Source: Lachnospiraceae bacterium AC2029 (lineage in GTDB: Bacteria; Bacillota; Clostridia; Lachnospirales; Lachnospiraceae). Taken from it: a DNA stretch of 64,000 nt. Positions within the stretch are counted from its first letter, which is position 1; every line of letters begins with the position of its first letter. Location: positions 248,001 to 312,000 of the forward strand of contig JNLK01000001.1 of the NCBI GenBank assembly GCA_000703065.1. Direction: 5' to 3'. The position numbers were made by a program, and so were the translations under genes. Below the pieces are notes generated by a model. It was given only the letters and a program-made list of their open reading frames with translations, had not been told where the DNA came from and did not search any database. Positions 42,605 through 50,354 of the stretch are shown here, in pieces.

Positions 42605-44839
42605 CTACTTACCCGACTCTTTGAAATCGTACTTCATAACGGTTACGGACAGCGGCGGAACATCCAGCACGATGGAATTCTTCATGCGGTCGCACTCCAC
42701 TGCCTCTGCCTTGATGGCCTTCTTGTTATTCCGTCCCAGTCCGCCGTACTTCGGATCATCCGAGGAAAGGATCTCCTTGTAGGAGGTAAGGCACGGAACG
42801 CCCACGCGATACTCCTTGCGCTCCACCGGTACGAAGTTGCATATGAAGAGCAGCTGATCCTTGGCTGTCTTGCCGCGACGCACGAAAGCCACGATGCCGG
42901 AATCCGCATCATCCACCTTCGTCCACTCGAAGCCCATGACATCATTGTCATTGTAGTACAGCGCATCGTACTTCGTGTACATGTGGTTCAGATCCTTCAC
43001 GAATTCCTGCATGCCCTTATGCTTCGGATCATCCAACAGGAACCAGTCCAGAGAACGTGCCTCGGACCACTCCCGGAGCTGTGCGAATTCCTGTCCCATG
43101 AACAGAAGCTTCTTGCCCGGATGACCGCACATGAAGCCATAGGCCGCACGCAGGTTTGCGAACTTATCGAATTCCAGACCCGGCATCTTGTTCAGCATGG
43201 AGCACTTCAGATGCACCACCTCGTCATGGGAAATGACAAGGATGTAGTTCTCGGAATAGGTATAGGAAAGGCTGAAGGTCAGCCGGTTATGGTTGAACTT
43301 ACGGAAATACGGATCCAGCTTCATGTACTCCAGGAAGTCGTTCATCCATCCCATGTTCCACTTGAAGAGGAAGCCCAGTCCCTTCATATCCGCAGGAGCC
43401 GTAACTCCCGGCCATGCTGTGGACTCCTCGGCGATCAGATAAGCGCCCGGATTCCGTTCCTCCATGGTCTTGTTGATATTCTGCAGTAACGCGATTGCTT
43501 CCAGATTCTCCTTGCCGCCGTCCTTGTTGGCAACCCACTCTCCGTCTCTCTTGCCGTAATCCAGATACAGCATGGACGCAACCGCATCCACACGGAGCGC
43601 ATCGATATGATACTTCTCCACCCAGAACAGCGCATTTGCCGTCAGGAAGTTGCTGACCTCATTTCTGCCGTAATCGAAAATGTAGGTTCCCCAGTCCGGA
43701 TGCTCTCCCTTTCTCGGATCTGCATTTTCATACAGCGGCATACCGTCGAAACGTCCCAGGCCATGGGCATCTCTCGGGAAATGTGCCGGTACCCAGTCCA
43801 GGATCACGCCGATGCCGCGACGATGCATCTCATCCACGAAATACATGAAGTCGGTGGGCACGCCGTACCGGGAGGTGGGTGCGAAATAGTTGGTTACCTG
43901 ATAACCCCAGGAGCCGTCAAAGGGATACTCTGCGATACCCATCAGCTCGATATGGGTGTAACCCATTTCCGTCACATAATCTCCGAGCATTTTCGCCAGT
44001 TCGCGATAGTTATAGAATCCGAAATCCGAATCCTCGATCTTCTTCTTCCAGGAGCCCAGATGACATTCATAGATGGACATGGGCTGCTTCATGCGGGACA
44101 CACGGTCCTGCTTCTTCCGGTTCTCGATCCACTCCGCATCCTTCCAGTTATAGGTAAGATCCGCAACGATATTCGCATTGTCCGGACGAACCTGATCCTG
44201 ATTTCCGTAGGGATCCGCCTTGTAGAGGATCTCGCCGTAGCGTGTCAGGATCTGGAACTTGTAGACCGCACCCGGAAGCACATCCGGAATGAAGAGCTCA
44301 TAGATCCCGGAAGACGGATGGATCTGCATGGGATTCAGCGCACCGTCCCACATGTTGAAATCACCGACTACGGATACTCTCCGCGCATCCGGAGCCCAGA
44401 CTGCAAAGTAGGTACCCTTCACGCCGTCGAGGGTCATGAAATGCGCACCCATTTTATTATAAATGTCGTAGTTCTTTCCTTCTGCAAAGAGGTATGCGTC
44501 ATACTCCGTGATCTGACCGTCAAAGCTATAGCAGTCTGCGGTCTCCACGGAGGTTCCGTCATAGTACTCCGTTACAAAATGATACTTATTACCTTTGAAC
44601 TTTTTCTTCGGGAAATAGATTCCATAGAAGCCGTCCTCCCCGATCTTCTCCATGGGAGTCAGGGTCTTGCCGGCCGGTGTCTTAACCGATACGGAAGAAG
44701 AATGGGGCTTGTAGCAGGTGATCACCTGTCCGTCCCCGAAATCATGATTGCCAAGAATATGCTTCGGCGCATTGATCTTGCCGTCAATCAACTCATCATA
44801 CAGGATCCAATTGACCCAGTGGTGTAATCTTTCATCCAT
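42605..44839 (-). CDS. glgB: 1,4-alpha-glucan branching enzyme
   Basis: This 744-residue enzyme is read from the ATG at 44839 (MDERLHHWVNWIL), with GGAGGGG upstream; an earlier in-frame ATG at 44884 is inside the leader. It moves alpha-1,4 chain segments to O6 to make alpha-1,6 branches in glycogen. An N-terminal CBM48-like domain (about 60-200) precedes the GH13 barrel. The nucleophile Asp is in DALRVDAVASML, the acid Glu in IAEESTAWPGV and the third Asp in VISHDEVVH. GSWGYQVTNYFAPTSRYG is typical of GlgB. No other glycogen genes are adjacent. It is transcribed from a promoter divergent to holA. Confidence 0.95.
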   Translation of the reverse strand: MDERLHHWVNWILYDELIDGKINAPKHILGNHDFGDGQVITCYKPHSSSVSVKTPAGKTLTPMEKIGEDGFYGIYFPKKKFKGNKYHFVTEYYDGTSVETADCYSFDGQITEYDAYLFAEGKNYDIYNKMGAHFMTLDGVKGTYFAVWAPDARRVSVVGDFNMWDGALNPMQIHPSSGIYELFIPDVLPGAVYKFQILTRYGEILYKADPYGNQDQVRPDNANIVADLTYNWKDAEWIENRKKQDRVSRMKQPMSIYECHLGSWKKKIEDSDFGFYNYRELAKMLGDYVTEMGYTHIELMGIAEYPFDGSWGYQVTNYFAPTSRYGVPTDFMYFVDEMHRRGIGVILDWVPAHFPRDAHGLGRFDGMPLYENADPRKGEHPDWGTYIFDYGRNEVSNFLTANALFWVEKYHIDALRVDAVASMLYLDYGKRDGEWVANKDGGKENLEAIALLQNINKTMEERNPGAYLIAEESTAWPGVTAPADMKGLGFLFKWNMGWMNDFLEYMKLDPYFRKFNHNRLTFSLSYTYSENYILVISHDEVVHLKCSMLNKMPGLEFDKFANLRAAYGFMCGHPGKKLLFMGQEFAQLREWSEARSLDWFLLDDPKHKGMQEFVKDLNHMYTKYDALYYNDNDVMGFEWTKVDDADSGIVAFVRRGKTAKDQLLFICNFVPVERKEYRVGVPCLTSYKEILSSDDPKYGGLGRNNKKAIKAEAVECDRMKNSIVLDVPPLSVTVMKYDFKESGK

Positions 44840-44911
44840 TTTGCTGCCCCTCCGTTTTCGTCGGCAGAAGGCTCTGCCGCGCATTATTACTGACCTTCTC
44901 AGTACTCACTT

Positions 44912-44963
44912 ATTTTATCATCTGACATACATTTTTGCAACACCGCGAGGGTTGTGATACAAT
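44912..44963. promoter_or_regulatory. Divergent glgB/holA promoters sharing one palindromic -35 box
   Basis: TTGCAA at 44935-44940 is its own reverse complement. On the plus strand it is followed after 17 bp by TACAAT (44958-44963, with TG before it) for holA. On the minus strand it is followed after 17 bp by TAAAAT (44912-44917, also TGA-extended) for glgB. Both are near-consensus sigma-A promoters, so the two -10 elements compete for a single -35 site. Confidence 0.7.
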
Positions 44964-45003
44964 ACGTCATGTATGAAAATGATCCAACTCCGGAGGCTTA
45001 CCG

Positions 45004-46044
45004 ATGGCACCTAAAAAAACCGCGACCCGCGGCCTGCAACAACTGAAGAAGGAACTGGAGGAAGGCACCTTCCGGAAGCTCTATCTGCTCTACGGAAGTG
45101 AGCGCTATCTGATCCGGCAGTACAGGGACACCCTGCTCTCAAAGCTGGTAAATGACGGCGATTCCATGAACTTCTCCACCTATCGGGGAGCCGCCGTCGA
45201 TATTCCCACCATACTCAGCGACGCGGGCACCATGCCCTTCCTTGCGGAGCGCCGGGTGGTCCTGGTGGAGGACAGCGGATTCTTCACAAAGTCCGTGGAT
45301 GAACTGACCGACGCGCTGGACAGTCTTCCGGATACGGCGGTACTGATCTTCGTTGAACCGGACATCGAAAAGAGGGACGGTTTTGCAAAAGGGGTAGATA
45401 AGAGGGGCCGTCTCTTCAAGGCCTTCGACAAGGCGGAATCCGCCTTCTGCTTTGATGCGCCGGATGAGAGCACTCTCACTGCATGGATCAGCAGCAAACT
45501 GATGGAGACCGGAAAGCCGGTGGAGAAGGCAGTTCCCACCAGCCTTCTCAACGCTGTCGGAACGGACATGCAGACCATAAGCTCCGAGCTGGAGAAGCTG
45601 ATCGGGTATACCATGGAGAAGGATGCGATCCGGGTCTCGGACGTGGAGAAGATCTCACTCTCCGTTGTGGAGGACAAGGTGTTCGATATGATCGACGCCA
45701 TTTCACTGAAGAACACGGAGACCGCTCTCTATCTGTACAATGACCTTCTGTCCCTCCGGGAGCCCGCCATGAAGATCCTCTACCTCGTGGCAAGACAGTA
45801 TCAGATCCTGCTTGCGGTGGCACAGATGAGGACCGACAATACCCCGAGGGAATCCATGTGGAAGCTGGGCGGTTTCAAGCCCTTCCTTGTGAATAAATAT
45901 CTGAAAATGGCCGAAGCCTATACGAAGAAACAGCTTCTGGCCGCCAATGAAGCCTGCCTGGATGCAGACGGCGCCATCAAATCCGGCGCCCTCTCGGACC
46001 AGAACGCACTGGAGCGGCTGATCCTGGAGCTGCTGGCACTGTAG
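45004..46044 (+). CDS. holA: DNA polymerase III delta subunit
   Basis: This 346-residue clamp-loader subunit has the HolA layout. The N-terminal AAA+-like domain begins TFRKLYLLYGSERYLIRQYR, a central lid domain follows, and a C-terminal helical collar includes DLLSLREPAMKILYLVARQY and QKQL-like helices. It opens the sliding clamp during replication loading. Spacing from rpsT (convergent) matches the holA-rpsT neighbourhood common in Firmicutes. It begins with CGGAGG nine bases before ATG. Confidence 0.95.
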   Translation: MAPKKTATRGLQQLKKELEEGTFRKLYLLYGSERYLIRQYRDTLLSKLVNDGDSMNFSTYRGAAVDIPTILSDAGTMPFLAERRVVLVEDSGFFTKSVDELTDALDSLPDTAVLIFVEPDIEKRDGFAKGVDKRGRLFKAFDKAESAFCFDAPDESTLTAWISSKLMETGKPVEKAVPTSLLNAVGTDMQTISSELEKLIGYTMEKDAIRVSDVEKISLSVVEDKVFDMIDAISLKNTETALYLYNDLLSLREPAMKILYLVARQYQILLAVAQMRTDNTPRESMWKLGGFKPFLVNKYLKMAEAYTKKQLLAANEACLDADGAIKSGALSDQNALERLILELLAL

Positions 46045-46139
46045 CAGCATTTCGTCAGATGAACAATCGTGACATGGCCGCATGGTTCATCACCCATGCA
46101 AACGGACATCCGTGCAGGTTCGAGTCCGCCTGCTACCCA
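46041..46139 (+). ncRNA. Structured, tRNA-like element after holA (unassigned)
   Basis: About 99 bases have strong pairing. GTAGCAG (46041-46047) pairs perfectly with CTGCTAC (46130-46136), which is followed by CCA. GATGAAC (46058-46064) pairs with GTTCATC (46085-46091), and CGGAC (46103-46107) pairs with GTCCG (46124-46128). GGTTCGAGTCC (46117-46127) looks like a T-loop. GCATGG/CCATGC is a competing stem. Canonical tRNA folding fails: the T stem has two mismatches and the D arm is poor. The first strand overlaps the holA stop codon. It may be a degenerate tRNA or an unknown RNA; transcription is unproved. Confidence 0.35.
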
Positions 46140-46153
46140 TATTGCACAAAAAC

Positions 46154-46195
46154 AAGACCGACAGCAATACATTTTCATGTACCGCTGTCGGTCTT
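46154..46195 (-). terminator. Terminator of rpsT (and possibly holA)
   Basis: Twelve perfect pairs, AAGACCGACAGC with GCTGTCGGTCTT, flank an 18-base loop. TTGTTTTTG follows on the minus strand, 25 bp past the rpsT stop. The plus-strand side has TTATTTCGCTTT and may terminate holA. Confidence 0.85.
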
Positions 46196-46220
46196 ATTTC
46201 GCTTTAAGTATTGATAATAC

Positions 46221-46484
46221 TTACGCCATCTTGTTAACAGCAAGCGTCAGTCTGGAAATCTTACGTGCTGCAGTATTCTTGTGATAAATGCCCTTGGATG
46301 CAGCCTTGCTGAGCTCAGAAGTCACTACACGAAGTGCCTCTTCTGCCTCTGCCTTGTTACCTGCCTCGATCGCAGCCTCAACCTTCTTTACGAGGGTCTT
46401 GATCTTGGACTTGGTAGACTTGTTTCTCAGTTCTTTCTTCTTTGTTACAAGAATTCTCTTCTTTGCTGATTTGATGTTAGCCAA
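46221..46484 (-). CDS. rpsT: 30S ribosomal protein S20, TTG start
   Basis: The 87-residue small basic protein binds 16S rRNA (MANIKSAKKRILVTKKKELR). The family start Met-Ala-Asn-Ile-Lys-Ser is encoded here by a TTG at 46484, with GGAGGT nine bases upstream. A longer open frame in front has no ribosome site. A non-ATG start fits S20 in many bacteria, where it helps autoregulation. It ends HKNTAARKISRLTLAVNKMA. It has a long leader of about 120 bases from its own promoter. Confidence 0.97.
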   Translation of the reverse strand: MANIKSAKKRILVTKKKELRNKSTKSKIKTLVKKVEAAIEAGNKAEAEEALRVVTSELSKAASKGIYHKNTAARKISRLTLAVNKMA

Positions 46485-46606
46485 AGCTCTGTACCTCCAT
46501 AAAACATGAATAAGTAGATTATGTAATGGATTCCATTTAGCCAAGACACGGTCAGCTTCGAAAAGCCGGGCATGTGGAATCAATCATTCAAATAACGCAC
46601 CAAGTA

Positions 46607-46635
46607 ATATTAGCATTCCGCGCGTGGTTCGTCAA
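46607..46635 (-). promoter_or_regulatory. rpsT promoter
   Basis: TTGACG (46630-46635), a 17-bp spacer and TAATAT (46607-46612) sit just past the stop of the wall-binding protein gene at 46641. The resulting leader of about 120 bases has a TTTTCGAAG/GCTGACC-type segment of low complexity but no clear riboswitch. Confidence 0.8.
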
Positions 46636-46640
46636 GCATT

Positions 46641-47636
46641 TTATTTCAGGTAACCCTTTGCATTGAAGCTGTACTTCTTTCCGTCGATGGTCAGGGTCGT
46701 ATTCTTCGCATACCAGCCCTTGGTGTCGATGAAGTACCAGCCCACCTTGTCCTTCTTCCAGGAAGCCTTGTACTTGTAGGTCCAGGTGCCGTCCTTGTTC
46801 AGGTAATAGCCTCCGCAGTACTCATTGGACGCCATGATCCCGCTGCTCTTGAAGAAGTACCATTTTCCGCCGAGCTGTGCCCAGCCGGTCAGCATGGCAC
46901 CCTTCTTGCTGAAGAAGTACCATTTGCCGGAGATACATTTCCATCCGGTCACCATGTTGCCCTTGGCATCATAGTAATACCAGTTGCTTCCGGACTTCTT
47001 CCATCCGGTCTTCACGGTCTTCCCGCCGCCGCCTTCGCTTCCACCGCCGGGAACGGTTCCCTCGATCAGGACCCCGTTGGAATCAAATGTATAGCTCTTG
47101 CCGTCAATGCTCTGCTTGCCCGTAACCATGGCTCCGGTTGCAGGAGTGAAATAATACCACTTATCTCCGATCTGGGTAAAGCCGGAAGCACGCTTTCCGT
47201 CAGCCCCCAGATAATACTTTATGGTCCCTGATGTAAGCCATTCACTCTTCACCATGAGATTCTGATCATCGAAATAGTAAACGGCATTGTCGATCCTCTG
47301 CCAGCTGTGCTGGGCAAACCGTTCCTCGGGGACATTTGACGGACGGAAATACCGTGTTCTTCCTCCGTAGGTGATCAGTCCTGTCTTCTGCTCTCCGGTC
47401 TCACTGTCGAAGAAATACTGCTTTCCTCCGACCGAGTACAGATTATACTTCTTCTGACCGTTCACATAGTAATAGGTCACGCCGTTAAAGGTCTGGAAGC
47501 CGTTCAGGGTATCCGCCTCACAAACCTCTGCTGTCCGTTCCGGCAGGATCGCATTTCCAAGCGAGGTGAACATCAGACCCGCAGAGAGCACTGCCCCTGC
47601 CATCACATATCCCAGAGTTCTGATTCCTTTTTTCAT
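46641..47636 (-). CDS. Secreted wall-binding repeat protein, short paralogue
   Basis: This 331-residue exported protein is read from the ATG at 47636 (MKKGIRTLGYVMAGAVLSAG), with AAAGGA upstream. A signal peptide and a conserved N-block LNGFQTFNGVTYYYVNGQKK and YFFDSETG are followed by about seven aromatic repeats and a Gly/Ser-rich linker (GGGSEGGGGK). A C-block resembles DGTWTYKYKASWKKDKVGWY. No enzyme domain is seen. Its N- and C-terminal blocks are nearly identical to those of the larger upstream protein, so the pair are tandem paralogues that differ in repeat number and linker. It would coat the cell by binding a wall glycan. Confidence 0.82.
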   Translation of the reverse strand: MKKGIRTLGYVMAGAVLSAGLMFTSLGNAILPERTAEVCEADTLNGFQTFNGVTYYYVNGQKKYNLYSVGGKQYFFDSETGEQKTGLITYGGRTRYFRPSNVPEERFAQHSWQRIDNAVYYFDDQNLMVKSEWLTSGTIKYYLGADGKRASGFTQIGDKWYYFTPATGAMVTGKQSIDGKSYTFDSNGVLIEGTVPGGGSEGGGGKTVKTGWKKSGSNWYYYDAKGNMVTGWKCISGKWYFFSKKGAMLTGWAQLGGKWYFFKSSGIMASNEYCGGYYLNKDGTWTYKYKASWKKDKVGWYFIDTKGWYAKNTTLTIDGKKYSFNAKGYLK

Positions 47637-47703
47637 CCTATGGTCCTTTCCTGTTTCTTCGTAGTTCACAGTTTCATGATCTCTCGGTGTTCATGATGAA
47701 GGA

Positions 47704-50223
47704 TCATTTCACCAGATAGCCCTTGGAGTTGAATTTATACTTCACTCCGTCGATGGTGAGCGTCGTGTTCTTCGCATACCAGCCCTTGGTATCGATGAAA
47801 TACCAGCCGGTCTTGTCCTGCTTCCAGGAAGCCTTTGCCTTGTAGGTCCAGGTACCGTCCTTGTTCAGGAAGTAGCCCTGGCAATACTCATTTGCCGCCA
47901 TGGAGCCATCCTTCTTGAAGAAGTACCATTTCTTTGCGATCTCCTGCCAGCCGGTACGCATCACTCCGTCTGTACCGAAGTAAAACCACTTCTTGCTGAT
48001 CTCCTGCCAGCCGGTGCGCATCACGCCGTCCGTTCCCAGATAGTACCACTTCTTGCTGATCTGCTGCCAGCCGGTCTGCTTTACGCCGTCTGTTCCCAGA
48101 TAGTACCACTTCTTGCTGATCTGCTGCCAGCTCTTCTGCATCACACCGGCCGTACTGAAGTAATACGTCTTCTTGCTGATGGTCTTCCAGCCCTTCTGCA
48201 TCACACCGGCTGTACTGAAGTAATACTTGTTCTTGCCGATGGTCTTCCAGCCCTTCTGCATTACGCCGTCAGTACCGAAATAATACTTTCCGGAACCGAT
48301 GGTCTTCCAGCCGGTGGTCATGGTCCCGTCTGTCAGGAAATAATACTTTCCGGAACCGATGGTCTTCCAGCCGGTCACCACATTTCCGTCTACATAATAG
48401 CAGGTCTTTCCGCTTTCCGTCTTCCAGCCGGTGTAGAGGGTGTCTCCACCGGGGGTGTCTCCGGGGTTATCTCCCGGGTTATCTCCCGGATTGTCTCCCG
48501 GGTTATCTCCCGGGTTATCTCCCGGATTGTCTCCCGGGTTATCTCCCGGGTTATCTCCCGGATTGTCTCCCGGGTTATCTCCCGGATTGTCTCCCGGATT
48601 GTCTCCCGGATTGTCTCCCGGGTTGTCTCCCGGGTTATCTCCCGGGTTGTCTCCCGGGTTATCTCCCGGATTCTGGTTTACCGGTTCGCTGGAGATCAGC
48701 GTTCCCGCCTCACTGAAGGTATAGATCATATCATCCAGCTGCAGGGTACCGGTCACACACGCTCCTGTGGAATCCATGTAGTAGGTATCCCCGTTATTCG
48801 TAAACCAGCCGATATGTCTCTTGCCGTTTTCATTGTAATAGGTCTTACCGTCACGGCTGAACCATCCGGTCACAGGCTCCTCATAGAGCTCTTCTCCCGT
48901 TTCCGCGAAGCAGTAAATGGTTCCGTCGATGGTGATAATACCTGTCTGCATGACTCCGTTTGCATCGAAATAATACCACTTATTATCAATTCGCTTCAAT
49001 CCGGTATACGGCACGCCGCTGCTTCCCAGATAGTACCTCTTGTTCGTATCCGGATCCGTGAACCATTCGGAGCTCTTAAGAACCCCGTCGCTGCCCATAT
49101 AGTATCTCTCATTTGCAATCGTATTCCAGCCGGTGGCCATAAGGCCGGTGGTCTTGAAATAATAGATCTTACCCGAGATCTCCTGCCAGCCGGTCTGCCG
49201 GATCCCGCTGGTCGGATGCAGGTAGTAGATCCCTTCGCCGGTCTGAAGCCATCCCGTCTGCATGACCCCGTCGGCATCAAAGTAATAGTATGCCGAGGAA
49301 ATGGTCTGCCATCCGCTGCAGCGCTTACCGTCCACGCCGAGATAATACTTCTTTCCGCCGATGGTCTGCAGACCTGTCTGCATGATGCCGTCCGCATCGA
49401 AATAGTAGCTTGCTCCTTCGATGGTAACCCATCCGGTCATGGGATAACCGTCATTGTCATAGTAATAAATGTGTCCGTTCTCTTCGTACCAGCCTGTGAT
49501 CTTTACCAGCGGCTCACTGGAAATGATCACTCCGTCCGTTCCGATCTCGTAATGCCATCCGCCGAAATCCACAGAACCTGTCTGCATGGATCCGTCCGCA
49601 CCGAAGAGATATTTTTTATTATCAATGGTAGTCTGGCCGATCGCCATCACCCCGTCCGTACCCAGGTAGTACTTCTTCCCGCTCAGGGTCAGCCATCCCG
49701 TCTGCATGGCACCGGTACCGGTGGCAAAGTAGTACCAGGAGCTGCCGATCTGCGTAAAGCCGGAAGCACGCTTTCCGTCTTCACAGAAATAGTATTTCAT
49801 GGTTCCACTGATAAACCAGTCACTCTTTACCATGAGATTCTGACTGTCAAAATAGTAGACCGCACCGTCGATCTGTATATATCCGCTCTTCGCGTATCGC
49901 GACGCAGGATCTGTCGAAGGCTGGAAATATCTTGTTCTTCCGCCGTAGGTGATCAGTCCCGTCTGCTGCGCTCCTGTCTCACTGTCGAAGAAATATTGCT
50001 TTCCTCCGACCGAGTACAGATTGTACTGCTTCTGACCATTCACATAGTAGTAGGTCACACCGTTAAAGGTCTGAAATCCGTTCAGGGTCTCGGCCCTTAC
50101 CACCGACACGCCTTCTCCTGCCAGGAGATCCGGCATCGGTGTAAAGAGCATCCCGCCGGCAAGTATCACACCGGTCGTTCCGATCGCCCATCTCTTCCAG
50201 CTGCTGACTCTTCCTTCTGCCAT
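47704..50223 (-). CDS. Secreted wall-binding repeat protein with Asn-Pro-Gly-Asp stalk, long paralogue
   Basis: This 839-residue exported protein has an N-terminal signal peptide (MAEGRVSSWKRWAIGTTGVI...), then the shared block LNGFQTFNGVTYYYVNGQ. About 430 residues of aromatic repeats follow. A pure NPGD stalk of about 17 copies (about 516-590) separates these from a second array of very regular WQQISKKWYYLGTDGVMRTG-like units, and the shared C-block ends it. The stalk is probably a flexible spacer that holds two binding arrays apart, so the protein may bridge two glycans. No catalytic domain is visible. It has its own promoter at 50283-50311, and the shorter paralogue follows 67 bp later. 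Confidence 0.84.
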   Translation of the reverse strand: MAEGRVSSWKRWAIGTTGVILAGGMLFTPMPDLLAGEGVSVVRAETLNGFQTFNGVTYYYVNGQKQYNLYSVGGKQYFFDSETGAQQTGLITYGGRTRYFQPSTDPASRYAKSGYIQIDGAVYYFDSQNLMVKSDWFISGTMKYYFCEDGKRASGFTQIGSSWYYFATGTGAMQTGWLTLSGKKYYLGTDGVMAIGQTTIDNKKYLFGADGSMQTGSVDFGGWHYEIGTDGVIISSEPLVKITGWYEENGHIYYYDNDGYPMTGWVTIEGASYYFDADGIMQTGLQTIGGKKYYLGVDGKRCSGWQTISSAYYYFDADGVMQTGWLQTGEGIYYLHPTSGIRQTGWQEISGKIYYFKTTGLMATGWNTIANERYYMGSDGVLKSSEWFTDPDTNKRYYLGSSGVPYTGLKRIDNKWYYFDANGVMQTGIITIDGTIYCFAETGEELYEEPVTGWFSRDGKTYYNENGKRHIGWFTNNGDTYYMDSTGACVTGTLQLDDMIYTFSEAGTLISSEPVNQNPGDNPGDNPGDNPGDNPGDNPGDNPGDNPGDNPGDNPGDNPGDNPGDNPGDNPGDNPGDNPGDNPGDNPGDTPGGDTLYTGWKTESGKTCYYVDGNVVTGWKTIGSGKYYFLTDGTMTTGWKTIGSGKYYFGTDGVMQKGWKTIGKNKYYFSTAGVMQKGWKTISKKTYYFSTAGVMQKSWQQISKKWYYLGTDGVKQTGWQQISKKWYYLGTDGVMRTGWQEISKKWFYFGTDGVMRTGWQEIAKKWYFFKKDGSMAANEYCQGYFLNKDGTWTYKAKASWKQDKTGWYFIDTKGWYAKNTTLTIDGVKYKFNSKGYLVK
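48446..48672. repeat. 12-bp tandem repeats encoding the NPGD stalk
   Basis: About 17 copies of a unit reading ATCTCCCGGGTT or GTCTCCCGGATT on the plus strand. Third-position changes (GG/GA, A/G) alternate among copies while the peptide is unchanged, which implies selection on the peptide. Copy number may vary by slippage. Confidence 0.9.
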
Positions 50224-50282
50224 TCATTCCTCCCCGGCCCTTCCGTAGTCTCCCCTGTCAACCCCCGGGCCGCACTTATCCC

Positions 50283-50311
50283 ATTCTACACTTTTCCCGG
50301 GCAGAAAACAA
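50283..50311 (-). promoter_or_regulatory. Promoter of the long wall-binding paralogue
   Basis: TTGTTT (50306-50311), 17 bp, TAGAAT (50283-50288) with a TG at the -15 side. It lies between the comEC stop and the start codon, with a leader of about 55 bases. Confidence 0.65.
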
Positions 50312-50354
50312 TTGAGTTTCATGACAAAAGAATGAACGTTTTGTAAACTTTCGG

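Noticed and set aside
46041-46139. Calling this element a functional tRNA-Met, tRNA-His or tRNA-Sec
   Set aside because: T-stem mismatches, a poor D arm and an unclear anticodon loop rule out a canonical cloverleaf by eye.
48446-48672. Regular short repeats that look like a CRISPR array
   Set aside because: Units are 12 bp, contiguous with no spacers, and encode NPGD in frame.
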